64,000 bases of DNA from Tolypeutes matacus (GCA_026826555.1 JAKSZT010005175.1:1598910-1662909); one strand, 5' to 3'. Positions 1 to 13,330 are shown, numbered from the stretch's first letter. Program-made: numbers and translations. Notes: generated by a model not told the origin, from the letters alone.

Positions 1-710
1 TAAGCAACTTATCTTTCTTGGACATCAACTATTCTAAAGCAATCACTCCTAAAATGCTGCTGAATTTCTTAGCATCCAAGAAGAGTATCTCTTCCTCTGG
101 CTGTGCAATACAGATGTTTTTATTTGCTTGTTTTGCCAATGCCGAGTGCCTTACCCTGGCAGTAATGGCATATGACTGCTATGCAGCCATCTGTAACCCA
201 CTGCTTTAGTCTATACTTATGTCTAGGAGAGTCTGTATCTCCTTCGTTGTGTTGGCTTACTTCAGTGGAAGTCTGACTTCACTGGTGCATGTCTGCTTCA
301 CATTCAGGCTGCCATTTTGTGACTCCAATCTTGTCAATCATTTTTTCTGTGATATCCCACCTCTCCTGGCTTTATCATGTGCAGATACCCATATCAATGA
401 GCTTCTGCTCTTTGTCTTGTGTGGCTTCATCCAGAGCAGCATTTTCATAGTCATATTTCTCTCTTACTTCTGCATCCTCCTCACTGTTTTGAGCATCAAG
501 TCCCCAGGAGGCAGAAGTAAAACATTCTCCACCTGTGCTTCCCATCTCATAGCAGTCACCTTATTTAATAGGACCCTTCTGTTTATGTACTTATGTCCTA
601 TGATTAGTTATTCTCTAGACACTGATAACGTGGTTGCAGTATTTTATACAGTTGTCTTTGCCATGTTTAACCCAATAATCTACAGCTTCAGAAACATGGA
701 TATGAAATAA
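1..710 (+). pseudogene. OR5AS1: Olfactory receptor pseudogene, OR5AS1-like, 5' end outside window
   Basis: A class II olfactory receptor, normally a seven-transmembrane odorant-binding GPCR of the sensory cilia. The window opens inside TM2, in frame with a SNLSFLDI segment. TM2-TM7 follow, with a MAYD-type motif at the end of TM3, the ECL2 block [13 protein letters not shown], the FSTCASHL block of TM6 and a degraded TM7 motif (NPIIYSFRN). The frame is kept, but a TAG at 207-209 replaces the tyrosine usually found after NPLL. The arginine of MAYDRY is cysteine, and the usual YG after the TM6 block reads NR. The frame stops right after TM7 at 708-710, about 20 residues earlier than in OR5AS1. 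The residue pattern ([29 protein letters not shown]) matches remembered OR5AS1. Loss of function is well supported; the subfamily call is from memory. Confidence 0.85.
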
Positions 711-1159
711 GCACCAATGGTCCATCCTCCTTCATTTGTCACTGCCCATGTCGTCCCATTAGAGAATGAGGAAGAACTCCTCAGGATGGGAATTAGATAT
801 TCTTTCAGTTATTGTGTGGATCTCCACTCACCATGACAATGCCCCACAAACACTTGAACTCTTTCTTATGCCTTATAGGTATGCCCCATGTTAAACTCCT
901 CCCATGCATCCCCTATCACTGACAACCCACACCAATGATTCTCACCTGCCACAGTTGTAACCGTTATGTGATCCAAAACTTTTTCAGAAATGAGGCCAAC
1001 AAAATATCCTAATAAATTTAATAAGAAAATGAAATAATAATGATAATTTTAAAAATGAAAAGTAAAATACAAAAAATTAAAAATGAATTTGAAACAAAAA
1101 GTAATTAAAATATAAAATTAAAAAAACATATTTTGGTATTGTGCCCTTCATTACTGTAA
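711..1159. repeat. LINE-1 3'UTR-like fragment followed by A-rich sequence
   Basis: Positions about 740-960 resemble 19,820-20,070 closely, with a shared run about a cattle of segments beginning at the words for a blocked exon: both contain GTCCCATTAGAGAATG and a later TTATAGGTATGCCCCA. They also resemble more loosely the 3' part of the antisense LINE-1s near 1,690-1,850 and 61,680-61,810. I read it as an isolated fragment of the 3' untranslated part of a lineage-specific LINE-1 in antisense orientation. Positions 1,000-1,135 are A-rich and low in complexity. No gene is seen. Confidence 0.45.
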
Positions 1160-4100
1160 GATCTGCTGTCTTGTATGTACAGTGACATTTTCTTCCATTT
1201 ATAGCCCCAGTGTCTTATTTTTTTCATTTTATCTTCAAGGACACTTTAGGTTAACAGAAAAGTCATGTACGGAATATAGGGGATTCCTATATACCCATCA
1301 TCATCCCCCTTTCTTCATTTTCCCTTTTAATATATTTTTACATGTGTGTGGAACCTTTTTGACAATTGATATACAAATATTGCTACTAACCATGGTCAAT
1401 GATTTACATTGTTGTTTAAATTTTGGACCATACGCTTTTATAAATTTTGATGAAATTTAACATGGGCTGTATCCATGATTGCAAGATCATGTAGAACAAT
1501 TCCAGTGCCCCCCAAATGCCCCATGTTCCATCTCTTCTATTCTTCCCTCCCCTTCCATCAGGACCCACAACCACCACCTATCTTCACTTCTTGAAGAACA
1601 AGATTTATACTTATTTGCAACAACATTGAGGGCTTGACATACTGGCCTGTCCTCCTCTATTAGGCACTGCCTATGCTCTCAAGAAACTCCCACCCTTCTA
1701 TTTAAGAACATAGTAGAACTTGCCAGGATGGGTATCCAACACCTTCCTGTTTATTATGTGGGTCTCCACCCACTGAAACAATCCACTGTGACAGGATGAA
1801 CACTCACATACTCCCTGGAAGTGTGCCCAAGGTGTGCCCTGTCCTGCATGCCTCCCCACATGCAACACCCTAAACCACTAACCCTCCCCTGCCGTATTTG
1901 CCCCAAAAAATCCCAACATTGTAGTTTAAACCACATACCTGCAAATTCCCAGAGTTCATCTGCTCTCTACCTCAACCTTCCCCTGAGTTCCATGCACAAC
2001 ATAACCCCCCCCCATCCTACACCCATCATGGGTCAGCACCACCCACCCCAATAGCATCACTGCACCACTATCATGCCAATCCAATTCACAACTACATCCT
2101 TCCACCTTATCATAGATTTTACTGATATGGGCATTTTCTAACAACCCACTACTCCCTTTCTGTATCCTGTAAACTTATTTTCCAAACTCTAGCTCTGTGA
2201 TCCTGCTCAATTTGCTTATTCATATCAGTGAGGTAATTTTATATTTGTCCTTCAGTGTCTGGCTTGCTTCATTCAACATAAGGTCTTCAAGAGGCATCCA
2301 TGTTATTCCATGTATTAAAACTGTATTCTGTCTTACAGCTGAGTAATATCCCATGGTATGTATATATCGGATTTTGTGTATCCATTCATCTCTTGATGGA
2401 CATTTGGGTGGTTTCCAATTTTGGGTAATAGTGAATAATGCCACTATTAACATTGGTGTGCATGTATCTGTTCGTGTTCCTGCTTTCAGTTCTTCTGAGT
2501 ATATATCCAAAAGTGGGATTGTTGAATCATATGACACTTCTGTAGTTAGCTTCCTAAGGAACCACAAGACTGTCCTCCACAATGGTTGCACAATTCTGCA
2601 TTCCCTCCAGCAGGGGACAAAGGTTCCCATTCCTCCGCATCCTCTCCAACACTTGTAGTTTTCTGTTTTCTTATCAGCTGCCAGTCTAATGGGTGTAATA
2701 TGATATCTCATTGTAGTTTTGGTTTACTTTTCCCTAATAGCTATTGATGTTGAACATCTTTTCATGTTCTTTTCAGCAATTTGTATTTCTTCTTTGGAGA
2801 AGTGTCTATTCAAATCACTTGTCCATTTTTAAAATGGATTGTCTTTTTATTTTCAAAGTGTAGGATTTATTTATATATGCTGGGTATTGGGTCCCTATCA
2901 GGTATATAATTGCCAAATACTTTCTCCCATTGAGTAGGTTGCCTTTTCACTTTCTTGACATACTCCTTTGAAGTGAAAAAGTTTATAATTTTGAGGAGGT
3001 CTCATTTATTTATTTTTTTTAAATTTATTTTTATTGTGGGTAAAAATCAAAATTCTCACAATACATACAAACATTTGCAAAATGATATATAATTATATAT
3101 GCATATATGTGTATTTGCTTACAAAAATGTTATTTATATATATATATATACATATATTTTAAGAGGTGCTTAGATTACCCAAAATATTACACGGAACCCA
3201 CTGGGATTCCCATGTTGCCCACCTCCCACACCTCCCACCACATCGTGTTTTGTATGTAGAGTTCATGAATCCATTTCCAAATACATAATTCTCTAGATGC
3301 TTCTCTACATTATCTTCCAAAATCTTTATGGTCTTGGCTGTTATATTTAGATCTTTGATCCATCTTGAATTTATTTTTGCATAAGGTGTGAGATGGTGTC
3401 CCTCTATTAATCTTTTGGATATAGATATCCAGTTCTCCAAGCACCATTTGTTGACGAGGCCATTCTCTCCCAGTTGAGTGGGCTTGGTGGCCTTGTTAAA
3501 TACCAGCTGAATGTAAATGCAAGGATCTATATCAGAACTCTCAATTCAGTTCCATTGGTCAATATGTCTATCCTTGTGCCAGGCCATGCCGTTTTGACAC
3601 TGTAGCTTTGTAGTACATTTTAAAGACAAGTAGTGTGATTCCACCAATTTCATTTTTCTTTTTGAATATGTCTTTGGCTATTCAGGGACCTTGTTCTTCC
3701 AAATAAATTCCCTGGTTAGCTTTTTCAATTCGGTAAAAATTGGGGTTGTGCTAAATTTGTAAATCAGTTTGGATAGTATAGACATCTTAATGATGTTTAG
3801 TCCTCTTATCCATGAACAGGAAATATTCTTCCATTTATTTAGGTCTTCTTTAATTTTCTTTAACAGTGTTGTGTAGTTTTCTGTGTACAAGTCATTTACA
3901 TCTTTAGTAAAAATTTTTCCTAGGAATTTGATTCTTTTAATTGCTTTTGTAAATAGGAATTTTTTTCTTAATTTCCTCTTCAGATTGTTCAATATTGGTG
4001 TACAGAAATGAAACTGATTTTTGCACATTGATCTTCTAACCTACCACTTTACTGAACTCATTCATAAGCTCTATAAGCTTTGTTGTAGATTTCTCAGGGC

Positions 4101-6420
4101 TTTCTATGTATAGGATCATGTCATCTGCAAATAGTGAAATATTTAACTCTTCCTTTCCAATTTTGATGCTTTTTATATCTTTTACTTGCCTATCTGTTTG
4201 AGCAAGTACTTCTAAGCCAGTGACAAATAAGTGTGTTGACAATGGGCATCCTTGTCTTGTCCCAGATCTTAGAGGGATAGTTTTCAGGATTCCACAATTG
4301 AATATGATTTTAGCTGTGTGCTTTTCATATATTCCTTTTATCATGTTGAGGAAGTTTCCTTGTGTTCAAATCTTTTGAATTGTTTTTATCAAGAAATGGT
4401 GCTGTATGTTGTCATATACTTTTCTGCATCTATAGAGATTATCATGTGATTTTTTTTCTTTCAATCTGTTTATGTGGTGTGTTACATTGATTTTCTTATG
4501 TTAAACTGTCTTTACATACCATGGATGAAACCCATTCTGCTATGGTGTATAATTCATTTGATGTGTTGTTGAATATGATTAACAAGTATTTTGGTGAGGA
4601 TTTTAGCATCTAGGTTCATTGGAGTCATTGGTCTATAGTTTCCTTTTTTTGTGGTGTCTTTGACTTTGGCATTAGGTTGATGTTGGTATCATAGAATTAG
4701 TGAGGCAATGTTCCAAAAACTTCTATTGTTTTGGAAGAGTTTAGGCAAGACTGCTGTTAGATTTTTCCAGAACAGGTAGAATTCACCTGTTGAGATATCT
4801 GGTCCTGGGCTCTTCTTAATTGGGAGGTTTTTGATGATTAGTTCAAACTCATTACTTGTGATTGGTCTGTTGAGTTCATCAATGTAGGCTGCTTGTGTGT
4901 TTCAAAAAATTTGTCCATTTCCTCTAACTTTTCAAAATATCCTCTTAAGATACCCTTTATTTCTGTGGGGTCAGTTGTGATATCTCCTTCTTCATTTTTT
5001 TAAATGTATTTGCATCTTTGCTCTCTTTTTCTTTGTTAGTCTAGCTAAAGGTTTGTCAATTTTGTTAATCTTCTCAAAGAACCATCTTTTGATTTTGTTT
5101 ATTTTTTCTAGTGCTTTCTTATTATTTTCATATCATTTAGGTCTGCTCTAATCTTTACTTACTTCTTTATACTTCTTTTGGGGTTAGTTTGTTGTTCTCT
5201 TTTACTAATTCCTCCAGGTGTGCAATTAGGTCTTTGATTTTAGCTCTTTCTTTTTTAATACAGGCATTCATGTTTATGAATTTTCATCTCAGGAAAGCTT
5301 TTGTTGCATCCCATGCATTTTGATACATTGTGTTGTTATTTTCATTTGTTTCAAGTTAGTTACATATTTCTTTTGCAATTTCCTCCTTGACCCACTGATT
5401 GACTAAGAGTGTGTTGTTTAAGTTCCATATCTTTGTGTGTAATCTGGTTCTCTGCCCCTTACAGATTTCCAGCTTCATTCCATTGTGGTCAGAGAAATTA
5501 CTTCATATAATTTCAATTTTTCTGAATTCATTGAGATTGTTCTGTGGCCTAGTATGTGTTCTATCTTGGACAATGATTAATGTGCACCTGAGAAGAATGT
5601 GTATCCCACTGGGATATTTGCATGTAATGTTCTGTATATGTCTATTAGATCAAGATTCTGTAATGTACTGCTCAAGGTTTTTGTTTCTTTAATGAGTCTC
5701 TGGCAAGATGGTCTATCTAATGTTGATAATAGTGTATTAAAGTCCCCCACTATTATTGTAGAAGCATCTATTTCTCCACTTAGTTTTTTCAATTTTTGCC
5801 CCATGTATTTTGAGGGACCCTGGTTATGTGCACAAATGTTTATGACTGTTTTTTTCTTCTTGATAGATTGTACCTTTTATTATATATAGTGACCTTCTTT
5901 GTCTCTTTACAATAGATTTGCATTTAAAGTCTATTTTGTCTGATATTTGTATAGTTACTCCAGCCCTGTTTTGGTTATTGTTTGGATGTAAAATTGTTTT
6001 CCAACCATTTACTTTCAGCCTCCTTGCATCCCTGCATCAAAGGTGAGCTTCTTCTAGATAGCATATAGATGCATCATATTTCCTTATCAATTATGGCAAT
6101 CTGTGACTCTTGGTTGGAGAATTTAAGCCAATAACATTCGTTGGTATTACTCTTAAAGAATTATTTACACTAGCCTTATTTTCTTTATGTTTATGTATGC
6201 CATTTGTTGTTTTTATTTCTCTTTTTATCTTTTTAGTTGTTCTTACACTCTCCTCCAACTCTCTCTCTCTCCTGTTTTTTCCTTTCAATTGCAGGACTCC
6301 CCTTAGTATTTCTTGATGGGCAGGCTTGTTATTGACAATATGTCTTAATTTCTGTTTTTCTGCAAATATTCTGAACTCTTCCTCAGTTTTGAATGCCAAC
6401 CCAAATAGCTATTTTTGATA
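1160..6420 (-). mobile_element. Long LINE-1, antisense, with degraded ORF2
   Basis: Read on the minus strand this is LINE-1, a non-LTR retrotransposon. The upstream part of ORF2 and its 5' flank lie near 6,090-6,400. The endonuclease domain is seen at 5,577-5,804 (a VGDFNT motif), and the reverse transcriptase core at 4,036-4,344 (GTRQGCPLS and FADD). The C-terminal part of ORF2 is at 3,678-4,028, 3,159-3,440 and 2,220-2,711. A 3' untranslated region of about 1 kb ends near 1,160-1,220. Frames are broken throughout, so the copy is dead. It seems 5'-truncated: nothing convincing of ORF1 lies beyond 6,420. A stretch at about 3,020-3,240 does not match the equivalent part of the second antisense LINE-1 at 63,120-63,240 and may be a small secondary insertion. 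Confidence 0.9.
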
Positions 6421-9060
6421 AGCTTCCAAAATGGAAAGTGAAAAACTGAGGGCTCTTATGACATCTTCCACATCTTTGGAAACTAATGAAGAGACTATTG
6501 TCAGACTAGGTAGAACATAGAAAACTCATTAACTCAAGATAAACTTCTGGGTATTCTGTTCATTGCTTTGTTCACCTTGGCACTGGTGAAGCTCTCCAGT
6601 GCTGTAAAATACACTGTAAGATTATAGATTGTATTAGGAAATGTATCTTTAGAGTTAGAAAAATCTATCTCCATCAAGCAAGCCATCAGCTTAATAAGTG
6701 ATGAAGGATTGGACTTTCACAAAATGGGTCTACACAATCATTATAATTAGACTCTGTTCTGGCTTCCCAAGGAAGTGCTTGTGCACTAGTAGGTTCTATT
6801 TGTAATGATGGTGAAAAAGAAGTTTACCAAGAGATAGTGGCAACAGAAATCATGCTAGAGAAGTAGCCAAATCAGCTTCCACACCTCCCAAATCTGATTG
6901 GTCTGATTCTCTTTTTGGTTGGCTTCTTGGCTCATGGGGACCATGGCTCTGAGATATCCTGAAAGAGGCACTTGTTATCCTCTTAATCATAATATTGATA
7001 ATAGCTCTTATTCATTTTCCCTAAAGCCACCCTGATAAGATGGACTGACCCCTGTCCAATAAATAGGAGTTAACCTAACTTCCTTTTTATGACTACAAAC
7101 CTCATTTTCCAACCCTAGAAGATTGAGCATGTGCTCATGATTGCTTGCTGCAGTAAAACTTCTGGTCTCCCAAATAAAATGATGTAATCTGCAATCTCAA
7201 CTCTGATTTTTATTTTGACATTAGTGTTCATAGAACGTTATAAGAAGGCACCCATCAGGGGATTCATTTTGTACAAGTTAAACTTTAATTCTAATTACAC
7301 CCTTCTCATCTAAAATGGAAGCTTGCATGCTTTATACACCACATGTCAGTGATCCATACTATTTCAATTGAGTAAGGTGGCTAATATAATCCCTGACATT
7401 GTTGTAAGAGAGAATTGTGTATATTTAGGATAGGAAACAACAAGTAAATATGTGGTAATACTTGAAATCTTGCCTATTTACTTTCATTTAAGCAGAACAT
7501 GCTCTCTCTAGCAATGCCTTGCCATCTCAGACATATTCTACAGTTGCATTAGGGAGGCAAAGGAAGTAGCCTACCTGTTCAGTTCTCATTATATAAGATA
7601 ATAGAGTGCACTTTTCATAAGGGCATATCATGAGAGGTCACATTTTTTCCCATCTACATGTTCAAAAAGTTGAGGAGAATTGGTTAATTTTTACAAAATC
7701 CTCATTATTTCAGGGTTAATCTCCCACTTCCTGAATATGTTCTTGTGAAAGTCACCTGATTTTCACATGCCTTAACAGTCCCTAAACAGATTCAGTATTC
7801 CATATAACCCTCATTCATTAAAGTAAACCATATTTTGAACCAGTGAGTTGGAAGATAGGCCTCTAGTTAAAATCCATTTGGATAATTTGATTTGATGCAT
7901 TTGATAAAATGACTGTAGAACTGTTGTAATGTCATTTGCAGGATGTTATTAACATTCAACAAGGACCTGATTTTTTGTGCAAAGAGTTGGTTCACATACA
8001 AATTATCATCACTTGTGATGATTCTTCCCCTCAGAGTTCTCCCCTTAGACAATTCACTCAAAGTCATTATTGATAGCCATGAAACAATCTCAGGTGATCT
8101 CATCTCATGGTTATAGTTTCCATTGAGTATGTAGCATTCAAGATCATTGGACTTTGTATGGCTAGTCCCCATTAACATTTGGTAATCCACCATCCCACTA
8201 TTTGAAAGTTTTTTTTCCATGCCCCAGTGGGGGGGGAGGAGTCTCTAGTTCCTTAACTTGCTTCTAGAAGGGCATTGTAGATGCCTGGCCAAACAATCTC
8301 CTCATGAAACCACTTTATCAAACAATGATGAATAATACTGGTTTTTTGGGGGGTGTGGAGAAATTTCAGTGATAGAAGCAAATATAAGTTTCACATTTCC
8401 CACTTTGACCATCACATAGCAACCTGTCATAGCTGGGCATCATTATTTGGGATAAGGATCTTAATCCTTGGACTGTGAAGCTTTTATATTTTGTGATTTG
8501 AGAAGCACAAGTCTCTCCCTGGTGGACAATGGGATTAGATATAATAGGAGTATGATGTGGAGAACCTTGTTTATAGCATTATTTTTACCTTAACATTTAT
8601 CAGATGGAAAGTACCATATTAACCATGATCAAGAGCAAGAACTTGTGGCCCAAGCCTTATAATTGCAAATATATAACTTTCGGCAGTGGCCTGATCAGGA
8701 TTCCAATTGATAAGGCTGAAATTTTATGACATCAGAACCTGTGATCTGACTCATCACTTCGGCCTTTAACCAGGGATTATTGCCTTAGTATTGATCTGCA
8801 GCTGGTTTCCACACAGTTTTGCAAGAAGGCAGACTATAAGGAATCAATAGTAAGGATAAGTTCATCCTTACTTCCTCATATATTCTCAAGGAATAACTAT
8901 CTCTCTTGGTTTTCTGTATTAACATACACTAGTTCACATAATCTTCACAGAAATTATGTAGACCACCATTTGGCCTACACTGACCATCTGGTTTGGTGAG
9001 CTAGCATCCATGTACAGGATATTGTTGATATGCTACTTGTATTGCAGACTTTTCCTTGAT
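6420..9060. other. No gene found; possible degraded endogenous retrovirus
   Basis: No OR-like or other host reading frame was recognised. The composition is less A-rich than the neighbouring LINE-1. Short stretches (about 6,880-7,030 on the plus strand) have the look of a decayed retroviral envelope membrane segment, and 7,870-8,220 holds a 117-codon minus-strand open frame that I do not recognise. These are weak impressions without a conserved motif, so the region is best treated as unassigned old repeat. Confidence 0.25.
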
Positions 9061-9175
9061 TTTTTTCTGAATTCAAATAAATTATTTACATATATTCATA
9101 ATATTTAAGTATTCACATGTACACAAATAACAATCTATCCCTTTGTATTTTCTAATTGTTAAAAAACATTATTTC

Positions 9176-9430
9176 ACTTGTTCAACTAATAGTTATTATA
9201 CAGCTCAATATGCCTGACATTCTGTTAAGCACTACTAGAGAAGACATAACCAGAAACTGACTAAAAGAATCAGGTAAAAGTCTCATACAGTTAGGTAGAA
9301 TATAACCAGTATCTTTAAGAAAATGTTAAAGAAAGTGTGTGATGTTCCATGGGAATGGGTTAGGTAGTAGAGATACCAGGCAAAAGTCCAGAAGTTGGAA
9401 ACACAAGACATAGTCAAAGAATGGAGTACT
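9176..9430 (-). repeat. LINE-2 fragment, antisense
   Basis: The text runs through the degraded form of the common antisense LINE-2 3' region: a start like TTCAACTAATAGTTATTATACAGC, then GCCTGACATTCTGTTAAGCACT. The match is old and diverged; recognised from memory. Confidence 0.45.
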
Positions 9431-9479
9431 GGTAGTTCCACTTAAAGTTTTCAATTTTCAATCATTAATGAATCAAAAA

Positions 9480-9680
9480 TCATTCCTTTTAATTTTTTTT
9501 ATTTTTAAATAAATTTTAGATTACATAAGTTTTAGTAGCAATGTTTCAATATGTGTCCACCAATTGTAACAAATGTACTGCACTAATGAAAGATGTTGTT
9601 TATGTGTGAAAATGTGAGAGGGGGTGGGGATTGGGCATATAGTTATCCCCTATATTTTTTATGTAACAAATCATTCTTTA
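9480..9680 (+). repeat. Short LINE-1 3'-end fragment
   Basis: The stretch 9,555-9,670, including GAAAGATGTTGTTTATG followed by a G-rich run and GGGCATAT, parallels 60,640-60,775 in the same orientation. That longer element ends in a poly-A tail, so this is read as another copy of the same LINE-1 3' end. Confidence 0.55.
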
Positions 9681-11110
9681 CTTGATTAAAACGTGCACAG
9701 CAAAAGTAAAATTACAAAAGCTTCTCCATTTTAAAATTATGAATAAGGGATGGAAAATCTAACATCTAATCTACCAATTCTCTCAAACACCATAAGTATT
9801 TTATAAGTGCATTAATTCTGTTTTTTCTATATTTAATTCTAATCTCCTTCGTGTCAAAAATACTCATTTAGGAAACAAATTATGCCATCTTAAGAAAGTC
9901 AAATATTCTATCTCAGAAGACTAAAGTCCTATATCACGCAAGAGATTTTTGGCTAGCATATAGTATTTCCTTCTTGCTTTTGACACTGATTCCTTGTAGT
10001 TTTTATAACTGCAACTTCATAAATTATGAAGAAGTCAGTTTGCAGCATTTGACATCGATTTAGATTGCATTTAATCATTTTTATTTCTACTTTGAATCTA
10101 CAGCCCTCCTCTCATGCTATAGTTAATTCCATTCCTCCATTGATTGCCTTGTCAGAGTTTGAATTTCTTTGTTTCTCTTATTATATGTTTTTTTTTCCTC
10201 TTTTTACATGGTAATATCTTCCATTTTGTATCTAAAGATACTCTAATGTTGTTCTATCAGGACCATCAAAAATGCATGCAATTTTGTCATCTCTCTTCAA
10301 ATTTTTAGTTCAATATTTGGATAAACATAACTTTTTGTTATTTTTATTTCTTTCCATATATTGTAACTTTATCTGTTTTCTTATAAAATACTTAAGACAT
10401 GCTAAACGGTTAATACCTGTATTGAGCAAAACCATCACCTACTCATTCCCAAATCACACAAATAATGGGTACATTGTTGGAATGATTGAAGAGAGCTATA
10501 TATCAAATTATGTAAAAAAAGAAAAGGAAGCCAATAAATCTTTGTGGAATAAATTTGTAATCTCCAGATGGTATTAGTTGTAATCTCCAGATGGTATTAG
10601 TTGTAATCTCCTCATGTTTTAGTGGAATGGAAGCTACTGAGGAATTATAAGATGTGATCTGCAGCTATGGTACCCACTGAATTCTGAGATAGAATGAAAG
10701 CATGTTATTTTTATATAAATAGAGCTTAAGGAGTGCATCATAAAATTAATATAATGTATAAATATTGTGTATATAATCTCGCAGAACTTTAATGTGAGTG
10801 ATTATTCAATTTTCCAGAATTTGATGTCATATATTAATGTATATAAATTTCATAATGTTCCAGGAACATAAGTAGAGCATATTTGATCATATCTTTTTCT
10901 CAATAAGGAAAAAGAATCAGCTGTTTCACATTAGAATATTTGACTACTTGTCTAATGAGCAAATTTTCTTAGAATACAGTAATTATTTTTGTTCTAAAAT
11001 GCTCTCTTTCAAGGCCAAATGTATATCTTCTATTTTGTATTTAAACTTACATATCTAAATGGTACCCTAGAAAAAAAATTGTTTATAGAAAAAAACTCTC
11101 ATTATTTAAA
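9680..11110. other. AT-rich intergenic stretch, no gene
   Basis: A scattered AT-rich sequence with no recognisable coding homology. The 101-codon open frame at 10,272-10,577 has low complexity and no family resemblance, and I take it as chance. The only clear structure is the 23-bp tandem repeat at its end. Confidence 0.5.
10555..10611. repeat. 23-bp tandem repeat, 2.5 copies
   Basis: The unit at 10,555-10,577 is repeated without a mismatch at 10,578-10,600, and the first 11 bases occur a third time at 10,601-10,611. The exact copy implies a recent slippage or small duplication event. Confidence 0.95.
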
Positions 11111-11119
11111 GTTTACTCA

Positions 11120-12220
11120 TTCTGCACACTTTTATTTAGCACTTTTATTGTGCGAGTTACTGTGTGATTCAAACCTAAAGAGGTCTACTTTGGAGCAAAA
11201 GCTGTTACAGAAACAGGGAACAGAGGATTATGAGAAATGGGAAAGCCTATTTAAATACAAGGAAATATATGAATTTGACACTGGCATGTTGTTTTTAAGC
11301 AAAGGCAGTAGAAAATAAGACTGACAAGTTATTTAGGACCATGTGTGTGAATATCCTTTAATGTCAGGAAAACATGTTTACAGACTTCCTCACTGGCTAA
11401 TAAGTCAAGCCCAAAATGAAAAGTAAACGGTATGCTTTAGGAAACACACTGCTTCATGATGGCACTGTTCTCAACAGATTGAAAGGTAAGAGCAAGCTGC
11501 CAAGTTAGAGAAACTTACTCTGAACATGTATAAAAAGTACTTACTTTTAGGCAGGTAAGAATTGTTGTAGGCAAATAATAGAGAGAAGGGAATATGTTTA
11601 AGAGATAGTTCATGAAAATCACCAACAGGACTTGGAAATCTGTTATGTATTCACATATATAAGAAGGGAATGGGTTTAAGATTCCTGAAAGGTTTTGAAC
11701 TTGTCTGTCAATAATAAGAAACACTGGTTAAGAGAAAAAATGAGATGTAATAGTCTGAGTGCCTTTAGAATTTTGAAAGAAGATCTTTCTGGGAAGTTCA
11801 TATAGCAAAGAACAAAGCCTGAGAGTTGGGAAATTTCCTGGAGTGTTCAAGAAATAGGAAAAAAACTAGAAATTAGAGGAAAAAGTGGGAGGAGAAATGT
11901 AGCAGATAAAAGGGGGCCTGATCAGCAGGGATCTAATAAAAACCTGTAGAGACTTTGGCTCTGAGTGTGGAAAAAGGCAAAGTGGGTCAGATAGATGAGT
12001 GCCATGATCTAAATTACAAATTAAAAAATCACTCTGGCTGTTGTTCTGATAATATATATACAATAGAATGACAAGCCAGGAAGGAGGTTAGGAAATGATT
12101 TGGTTAAGAGTTGATGGATGATATGTTAGATGAGAATTGTTACATCAAAAGTGGTAAAAGATGCACCTACAGGGTACATTTTGATTATAGGAAAAGAGAG
12201 TAATCAAAATTCACTCTAAA
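11120..12220 (-). repeat. LINE-2 remnant, antisense, about 1.1 kb
   Basis: The middle part around 11,995-12,190 carries the typical order of the antisense LINE-2 3' region (a phrase like AAAAAATCACTCTGGCTG, then a GGAAGGAGG segment, then a GTTGATGGATGA segment). The upstream 11,120-11,160 part resembles the usual end of the family. Heavily diverged and interrupted; no coding capacity. Confidence 0.55.
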
Positions 12221-13330
12221 GTTTCCTTAAACACAAAAATAATAATAAAATCCAACAAACTAAAAAATATGTATTATTTTTAAGTGCATATACAATATTT
12301 AGAAAGATGACCATGTGATGAAACAAAAAAAAACAAGTCTGAATACATATAAAAGGATGGTACATATCACTTTTAAACTGTGGGCAGGCCACTTTCCAAA
12401 GTGATTTTTTTTTATTTGTAAGGAGAGAATAATTATACCTTCCTCAAAGTTTCATAGAAAGATAGGTAAATGCTATAGTTAGATTAGATAGATAGACAGA
12501 TACATACATATATAGATACATGCGTATATATAGATAGAGAGGCATAAATACAGATTTATTGAAAGGCAGAGAGGTGTTTAGATTGTAATATTTTATATAT
12601 ACAAATATTAATTGGATTGTAGAGTAACTTAAGCACAAAGCTTGTTTTACACACAGGAAATTTATGAGTCTTGGGAAGTGCAGGGGAGTGGGGAGGGTTG
12701 TAAGATCTATTCCAGAACCACAAAGGCAGAGTGAAATGTCCTGCAGTCCTGCTGTACTTAGAAGATAAACTCCTGCTAGAGGAAAGCATCAGGATCAAAT
12801 ATCATGCAAGTCTCTTCTTCAATACATTGCCTGATTTTGACCGTTCTGCAAGCCAGGACACTAAGAGTCAGATTTTTCCATCAAAAGCTCAAGGACCACT
12901 CAAGATGCTGAGGCTAAGCTAGAAAGACAGAGTAAAATCTCTTCATTCTAGGTTCTGGGTTGATAAATGCCACCAAATGGCAAGTCTCGCATCAAACACA
13001 AAACCAGTACCCCCTCAAGATATTTTCTAGATGTTGAAAATGTATAGGATAGGGAACTTTATTCACAGCTCCAGAGTTGAAACTGAATCTCCTGCAATGT
13101 CAAAGGGATGAAGAGAGAGAGAGCGAGAGAATGAGAATATCAGGTTATCAACCAAAATTCTGAAAAGTTCACATGCCATTAACAGGGCCAACCAAGGAGA
13201 AAAATGAAGTCTAACTAACTACCAACCAGTCCAGGTCTAGCTCAATTAATAATTGAATTATCATAACTAGTCCCTCACTACTTCACCGTAATGGAAATTA
13301 ATTTCATTTTTATTTTCTAAGTTGGTTTTA
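12220..13330. other. Unassigned intergenic sequence with a GATA-type microsatellite
   Basis: No gene was recognised. Positions 12,480-12,540 are a decayed GATA/TACA microsatellite. The part from about 12,930 may be the 5' region of the sense LINE-1 that follows, but I cannot show the boundary. Confidence 0.4.

Noticed and set aside
7867..8220. 117-codon minus-strand open frame
   Set aside because: No recognised domain, no neighbours in an operon-like or exon-like arrangement. It could be chance in old repeat.
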